Of a DNA stretch of 64,000 bases, positions 57,698 to 64,000 are shown one piece after another. Position numbers and translations under genes: made by a program. Under the pieces are notes generated by a model, which saw only the letters and a list, made by a program, of their open reading frames with translations, was not told where the DNA came from and made no database searches. This DNA is from Pseudanabaena galeata CCNP1313 (GTDB taxonomy: Bacteria > Cyanobacteriota > Cyanobacteriia > Pseudanabaenales > Pseudanabaenaceae), in contig NZ_CP112874.1 in the NCBI RefSeq assembly GCF_029910235.1, positions 1,674,001 to 1,738,000 of the forward strand, given 5' to 3'. Position 1 is the stretch's first letter, and each line of letters opens with the position of its first letter.

Positions 57698-58684
57698 ATG
57701 AAACGTCGTCAACTTTTACTGACATTATTTGGTGTACCTGTAGTTGGTTCATTAATTTATGCAGCGATCGCCAAATCTAAATTTCAGTATGAGCCTGTCT
57801 CAGCAGAGTCCCCTGTAAGTAGTCCTAGCCCCAACCCTGAAATAAAATCTAGCAATAGTGACTCAAAAGCCAACTCGGAAATCCTTGAGACGGCTGAAGA
57901 GCCATTACTGCGGTTTGCAGCGATCGCAGATAATGGATTTGGGAGTCCCGATCAGTTTGCCGTTGCTAAATCCATGTGGGAAACCTATCAGCAAAAGCCC
58001 TATGCTTTCGTACTGATGGCAGGCGATAACATTTATTCCTACGGTGAAATTAGTCTAGCTAAAGCCCGTTTTGAAGATCCTTATGCACCTTTGCTGAGCA
58101 AAGATGTGAAATTTTATGCCGTGCTAGGCAATCACGACATTGTTAAATCCAATAATGGACTAGATCAGATTAATTACCAGCCTTTTAATATGAGCGATCG
58201 CTACTATTCCTTTACCAAAGGGGATATTAATGAAGGAATGGTAGAATTTTTTGCCCTTGACACTAATGGTAATGCTCCTTGGGATGCCCAGCTTGCATGG
58301 CTCGATCAGCAACTAGCCCAAAGTACTGCCCCTTGGAAAATTGTCTACGGTCATCATCCTCTTTACTCTTCAGGTAGGCATGGCAGCAATCCCGAATTAA
58401 CAGCTAAACTCGCGCCCATATTTGCTAAACATAAAGTTCCTTTATATCTCTGTGGGCATGATCATGGCTATGAGCGATCTATCCCCCTTGATGGCACTAT
58501 CTATATTGTTAATGGTGGTGGCGGCGCACCTTTATACAAATTTGGGTGATCGCCCCAAACGGCCTTTGTGAGTTCACAGTTTAGCTTTATGACTTTTGAT
58601 GTCTACCAAGATAAAATCATCACCAAAGCGATCGCCACCGATGGCAAAGTATTTGACCGTGCCATAATTACTAAACTCGTTTAA
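57698..58684 (+). pseudogene. Calcineurin-like metallophosphoesterase with an in-frame nonsense codon
   Basis: ATG 57698 gives MKRRQLLLTLFGVPVVGSLIYAA, a twin-arginine-like signal or anchor. The phosphoesterase domain shows MAGDNIYSYG, LGNHD, GHHPLYSSGRHGS and CGHDHGYER, all metal-binding motifs intact. Translation stops at TGA 58547-58549 after GGGGAPLYKFG. The same frame then continues for 44 codons (SPQTAFVSSQFSFMTFDV...) to TAA 58682, which is the expected family C-terminus. The stop lies in GTGATCGC, one C-to-T step from HIP1 GCGATCGC, where CGA (Arg) would have been read. A 283-aa product lacking the last strands may still be made. Confidence 0.85.
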
Positions 58685-58737
58685 AGTGATTGGTGTAAAG
58701 CGCCATTCACTTTAAGTTAACTAAACTATAAATTCCT

Positions 58738-59490
58738 ATGAGCCTCTACCTGTACGCAATTTTGCAAGCTGAAAATCTGGATCTGATCAAAAATCTCGAA
58801 CTTAAGGGAATGAACGATCAGCCCGTCCAGTTTCATGCTATTCCACCTTTTGCGCTCGTTTACAGTGAGGCTCAACAGGAGCGTTACCTCGCTAGCCGCG
58901 CTCATCTCCTTGCCCATGAAACCGTTTTAGAGTCGCTCATGAAGGCGATCAATCCCCATCAAGCGGTTCCCTTACCATTGCAATTCGGGTTAGTTGTCGA
59001 TGAATGGGAGGAAGTTCAAAAGGATTTGTTGATTCCCTTTGAAGATCAACTCACAAAACTCATACATAACCTAATTGGTAAGCGGGAAGTCAGCGTCAAA
59101 CTATTTTGGAATCAAACTGAAGAGTTAAATCTTGCTGTTGCCGAAAATGAGGAATTACGCCAAAGAAGGGAAGCCTTAGTTGGTAAGATTTTAAGCATGG
59201 ACGAGGCGATCGCGATCGGGCAAGAACTAGAGGCAGCGATCGAGCAACGTCAACAAATAATCATTGACGCTTTTATCGATACCCTGAAGCCTCTATCCCA
59301 TGAATATGCTGAGGGAGAATTGCTCACTGAAAGCATGATCTATAACGGTTCTTTCTTAATCGATTGGGATAAGGAACCAGAATTTGCCGCCACCGTTGAA
59401 GCTCTCGATCAACAATTTGAAAATCGCCTCCGAATCCGCTACAACGATTTCACCGCTCCCTATAACTTTGTAAATGTTGAGCGAGACTAG
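58738..59490 (+). CDS. gvpF: Gas vesicle protein GvpF/GvpL family
   Basis: 250 aa. The family has an N-terminal ferredoxin-like domain (LYLYAILQAENL; LASRAHLLAHETVLESLMKAINPHQAVPLPLQFGLVV) and a C-terminal domain with a long helical stretch (AENEELRQRREALVGKI...AIEQRQQIIIDAF). It ends APYNFVNVERD, the usual motif. GvpF/L are minor components of gas vesicle assembly. No gvpA, gvpC or gvpN lies nearby, so the gene is an orphan here. The rest of the cluster may be elsewhere. Confidence 0.92.
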   Translation: MSLYLYAILQAENLDLIKNLELKGMNDQPVQFHAIPPFALVYSEAQQERYLASRAHLLAHETVLESLMKAINPHQAVPLPLQFGLVVDEWEEVQKDLLIPFEDQLTKLIHNLIGKREVSVKLFWNQTEELNLAVAENEELRQRREALVGKILSMDEAIAIGQELEAAIEQRQQIIIDAFIDTLKPLSHEYAEGELLTESMIYNGSFLIDWDKEPEFAATVEALDQQFENRLRIRYNDFTAPYNFVNVERD

Positions 59491-59507
59491 AGAGTGGTGA
59501 CCCTCTA

Positions 59508-59540
59508 CAACTATAGCAATCCTAAATGGGTTGCTATAGG
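59508..59540 (+). terminator. Hairpin after gvpF
   Basis: CTATAGCAA and TTGCTATAG around CCTAAATGGG, followed by little U-rich sequence. Weak terminator candidate. Confidence 0.4.
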
Positions 59541-59566
59541 AGATCACACTACCGATCAAATAAGCC

Positions 59567-59677
59567 ATATCAGTTCGACAAAAGCAGAAAAAGGTAAGAA
59601 TCGCTAAGCGATTCTTACCTTTTTCTGCCATTTGCGGCGTGCTTTGCACGCCGCAAATGGCTATGTCGAACTCGCGT
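59567..59677. mobile_element. IS982-related non-autonomous element (MITE-like), 111 bp, reverse orientation
   Basis: Left ATATCAGTTCGACAAAAGC, right TGGCTATGTCGAACTCGCGT. The two hairpins occur in the opposite order to those at 41718. Both outermost tetranucleotides are mutated and no target duplication remains, so it is an older copy. Confidence 0.8.
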
Positions 59678-59817
59678 TAATAATACCAAAGCAAATAGCC
59701 ATTTTGTGCTTTGGTATAAGACTTTGGCAGCATTTGAATGTCTTACGCCAAGAGAGTTTCTACAAAATATGCTAAATAGTATGGATGTAAAGATGCTCTT
59801 TCTTGCAACTTAAAGCT

Positions 59818-59955
59818 ATGACAACTCAACCTCAAACTGATAAACAACCTTGTACTGAGACTAAACAAGAACCCATTCTCTGCAATCACTGTTTGCGTAC
59901 AGCTACTAATGGCATTAAGTGTCAGGGTATCTGTGTTGCTGATAGTGGGTATTAA
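59818..59955 (+). CDS. Small cysteine-rich protein, 45 aa
   Basis: The ORF begins MTTQPQTDKQPCTETKQE and carries CNHCLRTATNGIKCQGIC, that is C-x2-C-x9-C-x3-C, which could bind zinc. It ends VADSGY. Polar start and compact cysteine pattern suggest a real small protein. No strong ribosome site is visible (upstream AACTTAAAGCT). It is not known to me. Confidence 0.5.
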   Translation: MTTQPQTDKQPCTETKQEPILCNHCLRTATNGIKCQGICVADSGY

Positions 59956-60006
59956 ATAATTTACACTAGGGGCATAACTATCAATATTATTCTGAAAGGA
60001 GTAATA

Positions 60007-60075
60007 ATGTGTAGCGCTTTGCGTTGTACATTATCGCTCCCTATAACATTAATTTATGTCACAACCAACGATTGA
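60007..60075 (+). CDS. Possible 22-aa leader ORF overlapping the acs start
   Basis: AAAGGAG at 59995-60001 lies five bases before ATG 60007. The short frame starts [17 protein letters not shown] and stops at 60075, 20 bases inside acs. acs itself has no clear ribosome site. Either this is a translated leader, or the site once served acs and was pushed away by a small palindromic insertion (60006-60033). Confidence 0.35.
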   Translation: MCSALRCTLSLPITLIYVTTND

Positions 60076-62026
60076 ATCAGTTTTACAAGAAAAACGCTTG
60101 TTTGAGCCTTCTACGGAGTTTTCACAAGCATCCCATATCAAAAGTCTTGCGGAATATCACCAAATTTACGATCGCGCTAAAGCCGATCCTGCTACCTTCT
60201 GGGCTGAACTAGCCGAACAAGAACTACATTGGTTTGAGAAATGGCACACCGTTCTCGACTGGCAACCGCCATCGGTGAAATGGTTTGACGGCGGTAAAAT
60301 TAATATTTCCTATAACTGTCTCGATCGCCACTTGACCACTTGGCGCAAAAACAAAGCGGCTCTAATTTGGGAAGGTGAAAATGGCGACTCGCGCACACTG
60401 ACCTATGCCCAATTACATCGCGAAGTTTGTCAGTTTGCCAATGCCCTCAAACAATTAGGAGTCCAAAAAGGCGATCGCGTTGGTATTTATATGCCAATGA
60501 TTCCTGAAGCAGCGATCGCCATGCTAGCCTGTGCCAGAATCGGCGCGGTACATGGTGTCGTATTTGGTGGATTTAGCGCCGAAGCTTTACGCGATCGCCT
60601 TGTCGATGCTGAAGCAAAACTCGTCATCACCGCCGATGGTGGTTGGCGCAAAGATGCGATCGTGCCATTAAAAGAGCAAGTAGATAAGGCGATCGCCAAT
60701 GGAGCCGCACCTTCCGTTACCGATGTCTTGGTTGTGAAACGGACAGGTCAGAATACGCATATGACCGCAGGGCGAGATCATTGGTGGCATGACTTACAGC
60801 AAGGGGTTTCCGCTAAATGTGATGCAGAGCCAATGGATAGTGAGGATATGCTATTTGTTCTCTATACTTCTGGCAGTACTGGTAAACCGAAGGGAGTCGT
60901 GCACACTACGGCTGGTTATAACCTTTATAGCCACATGACCACCAAATGGATTTTTGATCTCAAAGACACCGATGTGTATTGGTGTACGGCTGATGTAGGC
61001 TGGATTACAGGACATAGCTATATTGTTTATGGCCCCTTATCCAATGGTGCAACCACACTGATGTATGAAGGAGCGCCTCGCCCTTCTAATCTTGGCTGTT
61101 TTTGGGATGTAATTGAGAAGTATCAGGTGAGTGTGTTCTATACCGCACCCACAGCCATTCGCGCCTTTATTAAAATGGGTGAACATCATCCTAATACTCG
61201 TGATTTGACCTCACTGCGCTTATTGGGAACCGTCGGTGAGCCGATTAATCCTGAGGCTTGGATGTGGTATCACCGCGTGATTGGCGGCAGTCGCTGTCCG
61301 ATTGTAGATACATGGTGGCAAACAGAGACGGGTGGAATCATGATTACAGCGCTTCCTGGAGCAGTTCCCACAAAACCAGGTTCGGCAACACTTCCATTCC
61401 CAGGGATTATTCCTGATATTGTCGATCTTGAAGGTAATCCTGCCCATGAGAACGAAGGTGGCTATCTGATCGTGCGTCATCCTTGGCCAGGAATGATGCG
61501 AACGGTTTACGGTGACCCAGAGCGTTTCCGTAAGAGCTATTGGGAGCATATTCCCCCCAAAGATGGCAACTATGTTTATTTTGCGGGTGATGGCGCTCGT
61601 AAGGATGAAGATGGATATTATTGGGTGATGGGGCGTGTCGATGATGTAATTAACGTCGCTGGTCACCGTTTGGGAACGATGGAAATCGAATCAGCGCTAG
61701 TTTCTCATCCTGCGGTTGCCGAAGCTGCTGTAGTTGGTAAGCCTGATGAGTTAAAGGGTGAGGATATCTTTGCCTTTGTAATTCTGGAAGGCGATCGCCA
61801 ACCTAGTGAAGAACTCGCTAAGGAACTCAAAAAACACGTTGTAGGTGAAATTGGGGCGATCGCCCGTCCGAATGAGATTCGCTTTGCGGAAGCCTTACCT
61901 AAAACGCGATCGGGGAAAATTATGCGTCGCCTCTTGCGATCGCTAGCCTCTGGGCAAGAAATCACCAGCGATACTTCCACTTTAGAAGATCGCTCGATTT
62001 TAGATAAGTTACGCGAAGGTGCTTAA
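60056..62026 (+). CDS. acs: Acetyl-CoA synthetase
   Basis: 656 aa, AMP-forming, activates acetate. The adenylation motifs are [47 protein letters not shown] and [28 protein letters not shown]. The acetylatable lysine lies in [13 protein letters not shown]. Full length with the expected N-terminal segment [21 protein letters not shown]. Translation starts at ATG 60056. Confidence 0.98.
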   Translation: MSQPTIESVLQEKRLFEPSTEFSQASHIKSLAEYHQIYDRAKADPATFWAELAEQELHWFEKWHTVLDWQPPSVKWFDGGKINISYNCLDRHLTTWRKNKAALIWEGENGDSRTLTYAQLHREVCQFANALKQLGVQKGDRVGIYMPMIPEAAIAMLACARIGAVHGVVFGGFSAEALRDRLVDAEAKLVITADGGWRKDAIVPLKEQVDKAIANGAAPSVTDVLVVKRTGQNTHMTAGRDHWWHDLQQGVSAKCDAEPMDSEDMLFVLYTSGSTGKPKGVVHTTAGYNLYSHMTTKWIFDLKDTDVYWCTADVGWITGHSYIVYGPLSNGATTLMYEGAPRPSNLGCFWDVIEKYQVSVFYTAPTAIRAFIKMGEHHPNTRDLTSLRLLGTVGEPINPEAWMWYHRVIGGSRCPIVDTWWQTETGGIMITALPGAVPTKPGSATLPFPGIIPDIVDLEGNPAHENEGGYLIVRHPWPGMMRTVYGDPERFRKSYWEHIPPKDGNYVYFAGDGARKDEDGYYWVMGRVDDVINVAGHRLGTMEIESALVSHPAVAEAAVVGKPDELKGEDIFAFVILEGDRQPSEELAKELKKHVVGEIGAIARPNEIRFAEALPKTRSGKIMRRLLRSLASGQEITSDTSTLEDRSILDKLREGA

Positions 62027-62061
62027 CAAAAAAGTCTGTGCATCGCACAGACTTTTTTGTT
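62025..62061 (+). terminator. acs terminator
   Basis: A perfect 17-bp stem AACAAAAAAGTCTGTGC with an ATC loop overlaps the acs stop codon and ends in TTTTTTGTT. Confidence 0.88.
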
Positions 62062-62066
62062 GTTTA

Positions 62067-62302
62067 ACTGATGTTGCGTGGAACGCAGATGATAAATCTT
62101 TTGCTACTAGCGTGACAGGGCAACCACGGGGGGATTGCCCCTACCCGAAAAATTGCAGATGATAAATCTTTTGCTGCTAGCGTAACAGGGCAACCACGGG
62201 GGGATTGCCCCTACCCGAAAAATTCATGTTCTGTAGGGGCTGTGCCCCCGTGCCAGCCCCAGACCTATGCTATGACAAGAATTCCTTCCACGTAACATCA
62301 GT
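62067..62302. mobile_element. ACTGATGTT-bounded element, copy 5 (236 bp), with an internal tandem duplication
   Basis: Left ACTGATGTTGCGTGGA (one mismatch), right TCCACGTAACATCAGT. The interior matches copy 1 (CAACCACGGGGGGATTGCC...GGCTGTGCCCCCGTGCC). A 70-bp unit is repeated at 62085-62154 and 62155-62224 with few differences. It runs from the acs terminator to the TPR gene stop codon. Confidence 0.85.
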
Positions 62303-63399
62303 TATTTAAGCTCTGCCAGAGCTTTACGAGCTTGGGTTAAACCATCAATGTTGCCTTGTTGATTAAAGAATCGCTCAGCACTTTCTAACATCTTGCGAGC
62401 TTCGATCGCCCGTTGTTGAGTCGCTAATAACTTACCTAAAGCTAGATAAGTTACCGCATCCTCTGGTTCAATCTCAATAATTTGACGATAGGCAACGATC
62501 GCACCCGATAGCGAACCTTGCTGAATATAGATATCAGCGATCACCCGTTGTAACTCGATCAAATTATTGGCAGGAATATTTCTAGCTCCTGCGGCGCGGC
62601 GGAGAGAGGTGATCGCTTCAGCATAATTGCCTTCACTTTGAAAGACCTTAGAAATGGCAAGATTGGCTTGAGGGTGTCGAGGATCGACTTCTAAAGCTCG
62701 TTTGTACTTAGAGATCGCCTCTTCATATTGATTTTGCTCAGCAAATAAACCACCAAGCGCCACCAATACATCAGCGTCAAAAGGCGCAATTTTATCAGCT
62801 TGGTTATAGGCGGCAAAAGCCCCTGTCCGATCTCCTGAGAGTTTTAAAACATAGCCCAAATTCAAATAAATTTTGGCATTCCTAGGTGCAACTGCGATCG
62901 CTTGACGATAAATCTTGGCGGCTTCGGCATATTGTTTTTGTTCCGTCAACAAAAAGCCAACACTGTTGTAAGCATCAATATTTTTGCGATCCAAGGCAAT
63001 TACACGACGATAGGCGGTTAATGCGCTGGGATAGTCTTTAATGCGGACATAGACAAAACCCAAAGCATTAAAGGCTTTGGCATTATTGGCATCTAGTTTG
63101 GTGGCTTTATCTAGAGCCGCGATCGCCCCAGAATAATTATTCTGTTGGGTTAGTAAAAAGCCAAGACTAGTTAAAATGCGCGAGTTTTTTGGCTCTAAAG
63201 TCGCTGCTTGTTGATAAGCAGCGATCGCCCCTGCTATGTTATTGTTTTGCCACAGTTGCCGCCCTTGCCTGATCCATTCTGTCGCATCTTTTTTGGTTTG
63301 GGCATAGACACTTTCGGAAATCGGTACAACAATCGCCCCTGCGATCGCTATTACTAGAGCAAGATTTGTCAGTTTGGTGAGTGAACGAAACAAAGGCAT
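62302..63399 (-). CDS. Exported TPR-repeat protein
   Basis: 365 aa. A signal peptide or anchor (LTNLALVIAIAGAIVVPISESVYA) is followed by about nine 34-residue TPR units (about 38-360), such as IAGAIAAYQQAATLEPKNSRI and YEEAISKYKRALEVDPRHPQ. Such proteins are scaffold modules in the periplasm or membrane. Substrates are unknown. The stop codon is at the edge of a mobile element. Confidence 0.9.
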   Translation of the reverse strand: MPLFRSLTKLTNLALVIAIAGAIVVPISESVYAQTKKDATEWIRQGRQLWQNNNIAGAIAAYQQAATLEPKNSRILTSLGFLLTQQNNYSGAIAALDKATKLDANNAKAFNALGFVYVRIKDYPSALTAYRRVIALDRKNIDAYNSVGFLLTEQKQYAEAAKIYRQAIAVAPRNAKIYLNLGYVLKLSGDRTGAFAAYNQADKIAPFDADVLVALGGLFAEQNQYEEAISKYKRALEVDPRHPQANLAISKVFQSEGNYAEAITSLRRAAGARNIPANNLIELQRVIADIYIQQGSLSGAIVAYRQIIEIEPEDAVTYLALGKLLATQQRAIEARKMLESAERFFNQQGNIDGLTQARKALAELK

Positions 63400-63465
63400 A
63401 AGCTTTCTGATTTACGTTAATTAATTTTTATAGTTAAGTGCTTCGCTGTAAAGTTAAGTAATCAA

Positions 63466-63500
63466 TTTTTGATGGTGCGGCTTCGCCGCACCATCAAAAA
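63466..63500. repeat. 16-bp palindrome
   Basis: TTTTTGATGGTGCGGC-TTC-GCCGCACCATCAAAAA, perfect, between the pentapeptide gene and the TPR gene, both leftward. Confidence 0.85.
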
Positions 63501-63557
63501 TATAATTTTTTATTAAGTTACAGAATCCTATGCGGACAACGCTTGAACATAAAAATT

Positions 63558-64000
63558 TTATTCTTCTGGGTTTACCTCTTCCATATTAACAAGCATATTA
63601 ACCAGCTCAACTGAGTTAGGTGCATTACGTGCATCCGTAAAATCTGTGCCTTCAATACTCTTAAGGGTCGATAGATAGGTTCCTGTCAAATCTGCACCAA
63701 TTAACTTGGCATTAGCTAGATTTGCCCAATTTAGCTTGGCATTAGTCAAATTGGCTCGGCTAAGATCGGCTCCAGCGAGATTTGCACCCGTTAAATTTGC
63801 CCTTGTGAGGTCAGCTTCGGTGAGATTTGCCCCCCGCAAGTCTGCGCCATTCAGGTAAGCTCCTGTCAAAAAGGCGTTTGATAAATTTGCCCGACATAGG
63901 CGTGATCGCGTGAGGTTAGCGCTAGTCAAAAACGCATTACTAAAATTAGTCTCTACTAAGACCGCATCACTGAGATCGGCTTCAATTAAAAATGCTTCGG
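63558..64000 (-). CDS. Pentapeptide-repeat protein (5' partial)
   Basis: The frame is open from 63558 to the window end and reads A(N/D)LXX repeats throughout, for example [33 protein letters not shown]. The open frame continues above the internal start-like codon at 63929 ([24 protein letters not shown]), so the gene begins outside the window. The repeats form a right-handed beta-helix. It ends in a short non-repeat tail, [12 protein letters not shown]. The role is unknown. Confidence 0.9.
   Translation of the reverse strand, partial: EAFLIEADLSDAVLVETNFSNAFLTSANLTRSRLCRANLSNAFLTGAYLNGADLRGANLTEADLTRANLTGANLAGADLSRANLTNAKLNWANLANAKLIGADLTGTYLSTLKSIEGTDFTDARNAPNSVELVNMLVNMEEVNPEE

Noticed and set aside
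60024-60212. 62-codon ORF overlapping the acs start in another frame
   Set aside because: It starts from TTG without a ribosome site and runs inside acs.
62085-62224. Possible CRISPR or tandem array
   Set aside because: Only two 70-bp units, no spacers, and they lie inside a mobile element.
1-64000. tRNA, rRNA and known riboswitches
   Set aside because: I scanned the intergenic gaps by eye for cloverleaf patterns and known conserved boxes and found none. This is not as sensitive as a covariance search.

Overview
The window is cyanobacterial. HIP1 octamers (GCGATCGC) are scattered through almost every gene. The gene set includes a ferredoxin-type glutamate synthase, a cyAbrB-type regulator, an RppA-like regulator, a GvpF/L protein, a PatA-type response regulator and a Pix/Hmp-like taxis cluster. 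Gene content and the very heavy load of intergenic palindromes suggest a filamentous Pseudanabaena-like organism; this genus is an inference and was not tested by search.

Layout: 1-2278 is the 3' part of a CLC channel/antiporter fused to CBS and universal-stress domains. 2279-2870 is a nest of hairpins plus a small stand-alone transcription unit. 2871-10245 holds ychF, tamB and an RppA-like regulator. 10346-21850 is a taxis locus read leftwards: PatA-type regulator, CheY, CheW, two Cache-type chemoreceptors, a CheA hybrid kinase and a second CheW. 22306-27191 is a divergent pair, a BMP-type lipoprotein and a hybrid histidine kinase with four CBS motifs. 27459-34373 holds murF, an uncharacterised gene, a dead and a live Uma2 gene and a B12/radical-SAM gene. 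A GIY-YIG-like ORF follows, bracketed by a duplicated gene end. 35225-50247 holds gltS, an EVE protein, two uncharacterised genes, a NERD protein, pnp, a Usp, a cysteine desulfurase, a TatD nuclease and cyAbrB1. 51238-55211 holds argC, a DUF6888/DUF6887-like pair, thiL and rlmN. 55366-57551 is a Fic gene split by an IS982-type element. The end carries a metallophosphoesterase with a nonsense codon, gvpF, a tiny cysteine-rich gene, acs, a TPR protein and part of a pentapeptide-repeat gene.

The most unusual content is between the genes. (i) Five elements share the inverted terminus ACTGATGTTACGTGGA but carry three unrelated interiors, and three of them have 4-5 bp flanking direct repeats. (ii) A family of ~111-bp two-hairpin elements shares the ends of the resident IS982-type element; one has a perfect 7-bp target duplication and another a compatible one. 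(iii) Three copies of a two-hairpin module have a central arm that can pair with either neighbour, with the arm sequence changed in step in each copy. (iv) Many palindromes of 20-30 bp arms have covarying arms around a GCGC-core, and several supply the stop codon of the gene they abut.

No tRNA, rRNA or CRISPR array was seen.
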